Source of the DNA: an archaeon
GTDB lineage: Archaea > Nanobdellota > Nanobdellia > SCGC-AAA011-G17 > GW2011-AR18
DNA length: 33,592 nucleotides
Assembly (NCBI GenBank): GCA_023245565.1
Contig: JAHFKB010000008.1
Coordinates: 1-33,592 of the forward strand
Reading direction: 5' to 3'
Both the position numbers and the translations under genes were made by a program. Positions 18,680 to 27,155 of this stretch are shown one piece after another (the stretch's first letter is position 1; the number at the start of each line of letters is the position of its first letter). The notes under the pieces are model-generated. The model did not search any database. It was not told the origin of the DNA and worked only from the letters and a program-made list of their open reading frames with translations.

Positions 18680-18987
18680 ATCCCAACTAAAACTTTTTCT
18701 CCATCAATTTTAACTTTATAAGTTCTAAGACTATATCCAGGATGATTTAAACAAACCCCAGTTTTAATATTAAACATATATTGATGACCAGGACATATAA
18801 CTTCTTGATCATCTAATTCTCCTTGACTTAAATCTCCACTAGAATGAGGACAAATAGAATTCATTGCATAAACTTTCCCATTTAAGTAAAATAAAACAAT
18901 TTGATTTTTATCTAAAGTAACTAATTTTCTTTTATTATCTCTAAGCTCATCTAAATTAGCAACTTCAAAAAAATCCAAAAAAATCAC
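18676..18987 (-). CDS. Rieske-type [2Fe-2S] ferredoxin
   Basis: SICPHSSGDLSQGELDDQEVICPGHQYMFNIKTG: CxH...CxxH ligands; GTG start abuts the TBP stop. Confidence 0.9.
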   Translation of the reverse strand: MIFLDFFEVANLDELRDNKRKLVTLDKNQIVLFYLNGKVYAMNSICPHSSGDLSQGELDDQEVICPGHQYMFNIKTGVCLNHPGYSLRTYKVKIDGEKVLVGI

Positions 18988-19536
18988 CTAAGCTTTTTTC
19001 TTTAATTCTAATAAATTTTTCACAAGTAAATCTAAAGCTTCTTTTAATTTACTTTCACTTCTTGTCCCAGTACATACAATTTTTCCATTGCTAAATAATA
19101 AAAATGTAGCCCTAGTTCCACTTAATTTGTAAACTAAACCTGGAAATTGTTCTGGTTCATATTCAGTATTATCTAACTGCATTGCTAGCATATTTAAATT
19201 TAAATCCATTCCAATACCACCAGATGCAACCATGTTTTGTACAGTTACTCTTGGTTGAGCAGTAATTTTAATTCCAATTTTCTCAACATTTTTAATAATT
19301 TGTTTAATAGCTTCTCTTAATTTTGACATAACTCTCGCACCAGTGCAAACAACATTTCCACTTCCAAAAATTAATGCAGAAGTTTTAGGTTCTCTAATTC
19401 TCATAACTAAACCTGGAAATTGTTCTGGATTATATTCTGTATTTGGTAATTTTTCAGCTAATTTTATTAAAGGAATGTCATGTTCTAAACTTGTAGAAGC
19501 AACAATATTAACAATTTTTAATTCTTTCTTAACCAT
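18988..19536 (-). CDS. tbp: TATA-box-binding protein (TBP)
   Basis: Two imperfect repeats: NTEYNPEQFPGLVMRIREPKTSALIFGSGNVVCTGA and NTEYEPEQFPGLVYKLSGTRATFLLFSNGKIVCTGT. Confidence 0.97.
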   Translation of the reverse strand: MVKKELKIVNIVASTSLEHDIPLIKLAEKLPNTEYNPEQFPGLVMRIREPKTSALIFGSGNVVCTGARVMSKLREAIKQIIKNVEKIGIKITAQPRVTVQNMVASGGIGMDLNLNMLAMQLDNTEYEPEQFPGLVYKLSGTRATFLLFSNGKIVCTGTRSESKLKEALDLLVKNLLELKKKA

Positions 19537-19616
19537 ATAATTCTCCCCCTATATTTAAACTTTATAAGTAATATGCAGAAAGGTTTATAAATATTATATA
19601 AAGTGAAATACAACTT

Positions 19617-19967
19617 ATGAGTAATGAATGTTTAGATAAAATAAGTGATGTTTGGCACACTACATATGATTTTACTTGTTTTCACCTAGATACTAAAAAA
19701 GGTTTTTATGTAATTGTAGAAAAAATTCCTTTAGCAGTAAATAACAAAGTAAAAGTCATAGGTCTAGAATTAATAATTAATGATATAGATGAGCCAAAAG
19801 AAAGATATAATGAACCACTAATTATAATGGTTGAAGAAATGATTGTTTATGGTTCAACAATTTATAAAATTGAAAACTATAGATTAAAAAGTTCAAACCC
19901 AAATTTAAAATATCAGCTAGGATTTTTATTAGGACAAAAACCTAAATTATTTAGGATAGCAAATTAA
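19617..19967 (+). CDS. Hypothetical protein
   Basis: 116-aa ORF with ttataaatat TATA-like element upstream. Confidence 0.55.
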   Translation: MSNECLDKISDVWHTTYDFTCFHLDTKKGFYVIVEKIPLAVNNKVKVIGLELIINDIDEPKERYNEPLIIMVEEMIVYGSTIYKIENYRLKSSNPNLKYQLGFLLGQKPKLFRIAN

Positions 19968-22818
19968 ATCCAACTTCAAACTTTTTTCCTCTTACTTCAG
20001 AATCAGCTTTATATTTAACATTTTCAACTTTCCCAAATAATAATTTTTTAGCTCCAACTTTTTCTTGGATTTGTTTTTTCCAATTTTTTAAATCAACTTC
20101 AGTATCAATAAACAATTCAATTTGATTTTCTTTTTTAAGCGCAGCTTCTTTTCTTAAAGCTTGAACTCTCCTCATAACTTCTCTAGAAAATCCTTCTTGT
20201 TCTAATTCTTTAGTTAATTTTGTATCTAATTCTATTTCACCAAAGTCTCCAATAGCAACACCTAAAATTTTATCATCAATTGATTTTTTCTTAATTTTAA
20301 AATTAACTTTCTTAACATTTAATTGCATAGAAATTAATTCAGATAATTTTTCTAATTTCTTAACTAATTTTTTAGTATCTTCTTTTTCATATAAATTTAC
20401 AAAAGCTTCAGCTAAAGGCCACCTAACATTTATTTTTTCTCTATCTCTAAAAGCCATTCCTGCTTCTATAACTTTGTTTAAAACAACAAATGATCCTTCT
20501 AAATCTTTATCTATTAATTTTTTATCAGCTTTAGGCCAAGATTGTAAATGTATAGAATCTTTTTTATAAACATCCAAGTTTACTTTTTCTGTAAAAAATG
20601 GTAAAAATGGAGCCATTAAAATCATAGCATCAAAGTAAGAATCATAAAGTACCTTCTGAATTTTACCATCATCTAAATAATCCCTAATAAAATGAACATA
20701 AGTTTTAGACAAATCAAATAATAAGAAATTTTTAATTTCTTCTATAGCTTTATGATAATCTAAATTATCTAAATGTTCTGTAACTTTATTTTTTAAACCT
20801 TCTCTCCTAGATAAAATCCATAAACTAGCAGGATCTTTACTATTTTCTTTAGAAATTTTCACACAATTTTGTTTAACATAATTAGCTAAGTTTTGTATAA
20901 CTAATAAATAACGTTGTATTTCTTTACCAGGACCATAACCAAAATTTAAATTAAATTGTGGATTTTGGCTGCAGTATTGCCACCTCATAACATCAGCACC
21001 CATTTTCTGAACTGCTTCATCAAACCAAATAGCATTTCCTTTACTCTTATGCATTCCTTCACCTTTCTCATCTCTAACTTCTTCATAACAAAGAATTCTT
21101 TTATAAGGTGCTTTTCCAACTAAAGCAACTGACATAAATAATTGAGCATAAAACCATAATCTAATTTGTGCTCTCATTTCTATTTCTAAATCAATAGGGA
21201 ACCATTTTTCCCAATATTTTTTATCATCAAAATATTTTAAAGTTGAAAAAGGAACAATACCAGCATCTAACCAACAATCACCAACATCAGTTATTCTAGA
21301 AATTTTCTCTCCGCATTTACATTTAATTTGTATTTCATCAATCCAAGGTCTATGTAATTCTGGTAAAGAATCAACAAGTTTTGGATTAACAGCTTTTTCT
21401 TTTAATTCTTTTATAGAACCAATAATTTCTAAATTATTGCATTTATCACATTCATAAAACATTAATGGTAAACCCCAATATCTTCTTCTAGAAATATTCC
21501 AATCTTCCATATTGTCTAACCAATCTTGCATTAATTTTCCAATATGTTCAGGATGCCACTCAACTTCACTAGATGCTTTCTTCATTAAAGGTCTAATTTC
21601 TTCACAAGAAATAAACCAGCTAGAATCTAATCTAAATATTAATTCTTCTTTACATCTCCAACAAACAGGATATCTGTGTTTATAATTTTCAACTTTATAT
21701 AATAATTTCCTATTATCTAAATCTTTGATTATTTCTTTTTTTACACTCTTAACATTTTTACCAGTTAACCATCCAAAACCAGGATTATAATTTCCATATT
21801 CATCAACAGCACAAGGTAATAAAACTAATTTTAATTTCTTACCCAATTCATTATCTTCTGCACCACAATTTGGAGCAATATGTACAATTCCAGTTCCATC
21901 GCTAGCACTAACTTGATCCCAAGCAACAACATGATGTTTTAATCCTTTTTGAATTTCTAAATCTGGATAAAAAGATTCATACTCCCACCCAAGCATATCA
22001 GCACCTTTTAAATATTTTAAAACTAAAGAATTTCCACCAAGTTTATTTAAAGCAGCTTCTGATAAATAATAAATTTCTCCATCTTTACTAGCTTGAACAT
22101 ATGACAATTCAGGATTAACAGCAGCAACAAGATTACTAGACAAAGTCCACTCAGTTGTTGTCCATATTAATAAATATTCATTTTTCTTTCCTTTAATCTT
22201 AGCTTTAACAAAAACAGAAGGATGAACTAGATCAGCATAACCATCATCACTCATTTCATGTTTAGAACTAGAAGTTCCGCACCTTATACACCAAGGAAGA
22301 ATTCTAAATCCTTTGTAAAGCCACCCTTTCTCATGACATTTTTTAAGAAAATACCAAATAGAAGTAATATTATCATCACTCATTGTAAAATAATCATTAC
22401 CCCAATCCATCCATTGGCCTAAAAATTTAGATTGTTCTATCTGAACTTTAGAAAATTTTTCAACTCTTTGTTTACAAGCTTTAGAAAAACTAGCTAAACC
22501 AAAATTTTCAATATCTTTTTTAGAATTAAATCCTAAATCTTTCTCAGTTTCAACTTCCAGCCACAAACCTTGGCAATCAAAACCATTTTGAAATCTTTCA
22601 TCATATCCTTGCATTGCTTTATATCTTTGATAAAGATCTTTCAATGTTCTGCCCCAAGCATGATGTACTCCCATAGGATTATTAGCAGTTATAGGGCCAT
22701 CCATAAAAGAAAAAGATTCCTTGCCTTTGATATTTTTCCTTAATTTATCAAATATTTTTTTAGAATCCCAATAAGATAAAATCTCTTTCTGAGTTTCAAA
22801 ATCACTATAATTTGACAT
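19951..22818 (-). CDS. ileS: Isoleucyl-tRNA synthetase
   Basis: DGPITANNPMGVHHAWGRTLKDLYQRY (HIGH-type), GEGMHKSKGNAIWF (KMSKS-type), CP1 editing region. Confidence 0.95.
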   Translation of the reverse strand: MSNYSDFETQKEILSYWDSKKIFDKLRKNIKGKESFSFMDGPITANNPMGVHHAWGRTLKDLYQRYKAMQGYDERFQNGFDCQGLWLEVETEKDLGFNSKKDIENFGLASFSKACKQRVEKFSKVQIEQSKFLGQWMDWGNDYFTMSDDNITSIWYFLKKCHEKGWLYKGFRILPWCIRCGTSSSKHEMSDDGYADLVHPSVFVKAKIKGKKNEYLLIWTTTEWTLSSNLVAAVNPELSYVQASKDGEIYYLSEAALNKLGGNSLVLKYLKGADMLGWEYESFYPDLEIQKGLKHHVVAWDQVSASDGTGIVHIAPNCGAEDNELGKKLKLVLLPCAVDEYGNYNPGFGWLTGKNVKSVKKEIIKDLDNRKLLYKVENYKHRYPVCWRCKEELIFRLDSSWFISCEEIRPLMKKASSEVEWHPEHIGKLMQDWLDNMEDWNISRRRYWGLPLMFYECDKCNNLEIIGSIKELKEKAVNPKLVDSLPELHRPWIDEIQIKCKCGEKISRITDVGDCWLDAGIVPFSTLKYFDDKKYWEKWFPIDLEIEMRAQIRLWFYAQLFMSVALVGKAPYKRILCYEEVRDEKGEGMHKSKGNAIWFDEAVQKMGADVMRWQYCSQNPQFNLNFGYGPGKEIQRYLLVIQNLANYVKQNCVKISKENSKDPASLWILSRREGLKNKVTEHLDNLDYHKAIEEIKNFLLFDLSKTYVHFIRDYLDDGKIQKVLYDSYFDAMILMAPFLPFFTEKVNLDVYKKDSIHLQSWPKADKKLIDKDLEGSFVVLNKVIEAGMAFRDREKINVRWPLAEAFVNLYEKEDTKKLVKKLEKLSELISMQLNVKKVNFKIKKKSIDDKILGVAIGDFGEIELDTKLTKELEQEGFSREVMRRVQALRKEAALKKENQIELFIDTEVDLKNWKKQIQEKVGAKKLLFGKVENVKYKADSEVRGKKFEVGFNLLS

Positions 22819-22974
22819 AAATTGGTTCCTTCACCTGAATTTATAAATATTACCAAAAGAAATAATAGTATAATATCACTTAAAATAAAAACAAAAATTT
22901 AATATATTATTAAATTAATTTTAAATTACAAGAATTAGTTAAATTCTATTTCTTGAATATAGGGAGTGGATATA

Positions 22975-23247
22975 ATGGAAAGAACATTTCAAAGAAGAAG
23001 TTTTGCACCAATAAGAGTTGGTGATGAAGTAGACGTAAAAATAGAAGCAGTTGGCGCAAAAGGTGATGGAATTGCTAAAATAAAAGGTTTCGTAATTTTT
23101 GTACCTGGTGCAAAAGAAGGTGAAACATTAAAAGTAAAGATATTAAAAGTTCTTAAAAAAATGAGCTTCGCTGAAGTTGTAGGACAATCAACTGGCCCTG
23201 TAGAAGAATCAAGTAGTGAAGAACAAGAAGAATCTGAAGAATATTAA
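22975..23247 (+). CDS. TRAM-domain RNA-binding protein
   Basis: VGDEVDVKIEAVGAKGDGIAKIKGFVIFVPGAKEGETLKVKILKVLKKMSFAEVV; GGGAG Shine-Dalgarno-like sequence precedes the ATG at 22975 (ORF track uses GTG at 22966). Confidence 0.93.
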   Translation: MERTFQRRSFAPIRVGDEVDVKIEAVGAKGDGIAKIKGFVIFVPGAKEGETLKVKILKVLKKMSFAEVVGQSTGPVEESSSEEQEESEEY

Positions 23248-23332
23248 TTTCTTCTTTTTTATTTATTTTAAAATAATTATCAATCTACCACAGTCCAATT
23301 AAATTTATAAAGAAACTTAACATTCTTAGATT

Positions 23333-24280
23333 ATGGATTCACAATTATTTACAGAAAAATACAGGCCTTCTACATTTGATGAAATAAAAGGCCAAAAAGA
23401 AATAATAAAAAGAGTAAAAGCATTAGTAGAAAGTAAGAATATTCCACACATGTTATTCTCAGGACCAGCAGGTATTGGTAAAACAACAACTGCTTTAGTA
23501 ATTGCAAAACAGCTTCACAAAAATAATTGGAGAAATAATTTTCTAGAAATGAATGCATCAAGTGAAAGAGGAATAGATGTAATAAGAAATCAAGTAAAAG
23601 ACTATGCAAAAACAATGGCTATTGAAACTGATTCACCAAAAATAATTCTTCTAGATGAAGCAGATGCTTTAACAAAAGAAGCTCAGCAAGCACTAAGAAG
23701 AACTATGGAAACTTATTCAAATTCATGCAGGTTTATTTTATCTTGCAATTTAGTAAATAAAATAATAGATCCAATAAAAAGTAGATGTGCAATATTTAAA
23801 TTTAAACCTCTAGAAAAAGAAGAAATAACTCAAATAATAAAAGAAATTGGGAAAAATGAAAATATCTCAATTGATAGTGAAACAGTTCAATTATTATTTA
23901 ATCATTGTGGTGGAGATGTAAGACAATTGCAAAATATTTTACAATCATGCAGTGCAATGTCTAAGTCAATTACAAAAGAAGATATTAAACATTTCTTAAC
24001 TTCAATAGAATCTGAAGATATAAAAGAAATAATAAAATTAGCATTAAATCAGAATTTTATAGAAGCAAGAAAAAGATTATTAGATACAATGTTAAATCAT
24101 GGTTTATCTGGTTTAGATGTAGTAAAACAAATACAAAAAGAAGTTTTAAACCTACCAATGGATGATGAGAAAAAATTAAATATAATAGAAAGGTGTGGAG
24201 AAATAGAGTTTAGATTAGTAGAAGGTTCAGATGACTTTATACAAGTAGAAGCATTATTAGCATTTATAGCAAAAAAATGA
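23333..24280 (+). CDS. rfcS: Replication factor C small subunit
   Basis: FTEKYRPSTFDEIKGQ, FSGPAGIGKTTTA, LLDEADALT, MNASSERGIDVIR, CRFILSCN. Confidence 0.97.
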   Translation: MDSQLFTEKYRPSTFDEIKGQKEIIKRVKALVESKNIPHMLFSGPAGIGKTTTALVIAKQLHKNNWRNNFLEMNASSERGIDVIRNQVKDYAKTMAIETDSPKIILLDEADALTKEAQQALRRTMETYSNSCRFILSCNLVNKIIDPIKSRCAIFKFKPLEKEEITQIIKEIGKNENISIDSETVQLLFNHCGGDVRQLQNILQSCSAMSKSITKEDIKHFLTSIESEDIKEIIKLALNQNFIEARKRLLDTMLNHGLSGLDVVKQIQKEVLNLPMDDEKKLNIIERCGEIEFRLVEGSDDFIQVEALLAFIAKK

Positions 24281-24855
24281 AAATACAATTTATTTATTCA
24301 TCAATATATGATAATTTACTTACAGACATGTCTAAGAAAGAATTTATAATAGAACAAATGAAAGAGATGGAATTATATAAAGATGAATTAGAAGCATCTT
24401 GGAAAAAAGAAGAAAATAAAATAATGAAAGAAATAGAAAATATTTCAAAATTAAAGTTCAAAGGAAATAAAAATTGTTACCTCGTATATCATATGAAATA
24501 TACAGCAATTTCAGCACCATTAACAATAAAAAAAAATCAGCATTTAGAAAGAGCAAAAACAATCCTTATTCATGAATTAATCCATATTTTATTAGAAGAT
24601 AACAGAGAAAAAATAATAAAATTAATAGAAAAAACATATCCAGAAGAAGAAATAGAATTTAAAATACATGTACCTGTTTTATTAATTACTAGAAGAGTTG
24701 TAGAGAAAATATATGGAGAAACAATATACGAAGAAATTTTAAGAGAAGAAATGAAAATAAATATTTTAAATTCAGTATGGCCCGAAGTAAACTCAATTTA
24801 TCCTAAATTCAAAAATGACATTATAAAATTTTTAAAAAATGAAAAGCTTCGTTGA
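24277..24855 (+). CDS. Hypothetical protein with HExxH motif between rfcS and rfcL
   Basis: 192 aa with ILIHELIHILLEDNREK; overlaps rfcS by 4 nt (ATGA) and rfcL by 17 nt. Confidence 0.7.
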   Translation: MKIQFIYSSIYDNLLTDMSKKEFIIEQMKEMELYKDELEASWKKEENKIMKEIENISKLKFKGNKNCYLVYHMKYTAISAPLTIKKNQHLERAKTILIHELIHILLEDNREKIIKLIEKTYPEEEIEFKIHVPVLLITRRVVEKIYGETIYEEILREEMKINILNSVWPEVNSIYPKFKNDIIKFLKNEKLR

Positions 24856-25990
24856 TAAATACAAACCAAACTTATCTAAAGATATTCCTCAAAAGTTAGA
24901 AATAATTAAAGATTTAATAAAAAATAAAAACCATATTTTAATTTATGGTCCAACAGGAAGTTGTAAAACTTCTTCTTTATACACAATAGCAAAGGAATTA
25001 GACTATGAAATAATTGAAGTTAATGCTTCTGATTTTAGAAATAAAGATCAAATAGAAAGTATAATAGGATCTGCATCAAAACAAAAAAGTCTGTTTCAAA
25101 AAGAAAAATTATTAATAATTGATGAAGTAGATTGCTTGTCTGGAACAGAAGATAGAGGGGGAGCACAAGCAATATCTAGTTTATTAAAAGAATCTAGTTT
25201 TCCAATTGCCTTAACAGCTAATGATCACCATAATGATAAATTAAAAGATATAAGAAAACAAGTAGAATTAATAGAATTTAAACCAATTCCTAGTAGAGAA
25301 ATTATAAACATAGTAAAAAATATCTGCATAAGTGAAAAAATAAAATTTACAGATGAAGCACTAAAAAATATTGCAGTAAATTCTAACGGTGACTTAAGAG
25401 CAGCACTAAATGATTTACAAAGTAGCATAATAAATCAAGAATTAATTATATTAAATGAAGAAAGAGAATATGAATTAGGAATTATGCATATTATTAACAA
25501 TGTTCTAAAATCAAAAAGCTTTGAAGCAAATAGATTATTAGAAAAATCAAATATTGACTTAAATGAATATTCTTTATGGTTAGATGAAAATATTCCTTTA
25601 GAATACAAGAATGAAAATGATTTGTTTAAAGCATATGAAATACTTTCAAAGGCAGACATTTTCAAAGGTAGAATTCGTAGATGGCAGCAATGGCGTTTAA
25701 TGTATTATCAAAGTTTATTATTATCTTCAGGAATTTCTATAGTTAAAAAAAATATAAACAACAATCTCACAAATTTCAAAAGATCTATGCGTCCTCTAAG
25801 AATATGGCAATTTAATATGAAAAATGCAAAGAAAAAATCAATTGCAAAGAAAATTTCTTCATACACACACACTTCAGTAAAAGAAGTTATAAATAATTTT
25901 AATAATTATAAATTTTTAATTAATTCAAATGTTCAAAAAGAATTAAAATTAGATGAAGAAGAAATAAATTATATAAAAAATATAAATTAA
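24839..25990 (+). CDS. rfcL: Replication factor C large subunit, short and with altered Walker A
   Basis: FVDKYKPNLSKDIPQ, YGPTGSCKTSSLY, LLIIDEVDCLSGTEDRGGAQAISSLLK, FKPIPSREI. Confidence 0.92.
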   Translation: MKSFVDKYKPNLSKDIPQKLEIIKDLIKNKNHILIYGPTGSCKTSSLYTIAKELDYEIIEVNASDFRNKDQIESIIGSASKQKSLFQKEKLLIIDEVDCLSGTEDRGGAQAISSLLKESSFPIALTANDHHNDKLKDIRKQVELIEFKPIPSREIINIVKNICISEKIKFTDEALKNIAVNSNGDLRAALNDLQSSIINQELIILNEEREYELGIMHIINNVLKSKSFEANRLLEKSNIDLNEYSLWLDENIPLEYKNENDLFKAYEILSKADIFKGRIRRWQQWRLMYYQSLLLSSGISIVKKNINNNLTNFKRSMRPLRIWQFNMKNAKKKSIAKKISSYTHTSVKEVINNFNNYKFLINSNVQKELKLDEEEINYIKNIN

Positions 25991-26181
25991 TTAGAAAAAG
26001 CTTCATCTCCACTTCTTAAGTTTTTCTTAGATTTAATTTCGCTTGCCATTTCAACTCTAGCTGATTTAATCAAAGCAACCATAGTATCACATCTTTCCAA
26101 AAAATCTTCTGGTTTCATTTCCTCATTTGGTAAATTAGTTCTAACACCCCTCATTATTTTTAAAGCCTGTTCAGCACTCAT
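25987..26181 (-). CDS. Small hypothetical protein
   Basis: 64-aa ORF with strong SD (AGGAGG on minus strand) directly downstream of the FKBP gene. Confidence 0.65.
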   Translation of the reverse strand: MSAEQALKIMRGVRTNLPNEEMKPEDFLERCDTMVALIKSARVEMASEIKSKKNLRSGDEAFSN

Positions 26182-26196
26182 AATTTCATCCTCCTA

Positions 26197-27048
26197 TTAT
26201 TTCTTTTGTACATTTTTAACATTAACTTCAAAAATTAAATCTTTACCAGCTAAAGGGTGATTACCATCAACATCAAAACTAGTTTCATTAAAAGCAATAA
26301 CTTTTCCAACTAATGTTCCAATAGGTGTAGGTAAAGCCATGCCCTGTCCTAATTGAGGATCTTGTCTTATAATAATAAATTCATCTCCAACACTTGTAAC
26401 TACAGAGCTCCAATCAACACTATTAAGTTTTACTTTATCCCCAACATTCAACAAATTTTCAATCTTTACAGTACTACTATTAACTTCTACAATTTTTAAA
26501 TTCCAAGGTAATAAATCATATTTTAGAATCTTTCCAACTTGAGGTTCACCTTCAAATAAACCATTATAAGAAGTCTTATTAATAATAGAATATTTTGTTA
26601 CATTTAAATCTCTTTTTAATCCTCTAAAAAATAATTCTTGTCTTACAGGACCATATGCTTTATCAAAACTTAAACTAAATTTTTTATTTTCACCTTTATT
26701 CATGCCAATAACTTGTTCTTCAAAACCAGGAATTAATTTACCATCACCTAAAATAAATGTTAATGGAGAATAAGTTTGTTTTTGTAAACCTACTTTAACA
26801 CCAACATCTTGTAAACTTGTATCAAAAACTTTACCATCGACATATAAAGTATAATCTAAAGTAACAGTATCACCTTGAGAAATTTTTGTTTTAGTAAATT
26901 GAGTAATTAATAAAAATAATAATACAGCAAGAACTACAACCCCAATTACAAGAGGAATAAAATTCTTCTTTTTTTGTAAAGGTTTATTTTCAACTTTATT
27001 CTTTTTAAAATTCTTACTTTGAGTTTTCCCCTTTTTCTTTGCAACCAT
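26197..27048 (-). CDS. Membrane-anchored FKBP-type (SlyD-like) peptidyl-prolyl isomerase
   Basis: N-terminal TM (FIPLVIGVVVLAVLLFLLI) then GDTVTLDYTLYVDGKVFDTSL...FILGDGKLIPGFEEQVIGMNKGENKKF...HPLAGKDLIFEVNV. Confidence 0.92.
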   Translation of the reverse strand: MVAKKKGKTQSKNFKKNKVENKPLQKKKNFIPLVIGVVVLAVLLFLLITQFTKTKISQGDTVTLDYTLYVDGKVFDTSLQDVGVKVGLQKQTYSPLTFILGDGKLIPGFEEQVIGMNKGENKKFSLSFDKAYGPVRQELFFRGLKRDLNVTKYSIINKTSYNGLFEGEPQVGKILKYDLLPWNLKIVEVNSSTVKIENLLNVGDKVKLNSVDWSSVVTSVGDEFIIIRQDPQLGQGMALPTPIGTLVGKVIAFNETSFDVDGNHPLAGKDLIFEVNVKNVQKK

Positions 27049-27155
27049 AGAATATTCGAATAACTTTAATATTTAAAACTTTTGAAACTGTTGTAAAAGT
27101 AAAACAATATAATTTTAAACTATAAAACTTCTAAAATAACATAAAGAGGTTAAAA

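Noticed and set aside
23370-25665. Minus-strand ORFs (23370-23615, 24097-24288, 25225-25428, 25435-25665) antisense to the rfc operon
   Set aside because: All lie opposite confident rfcS/HExxH/rfcL reading frames.
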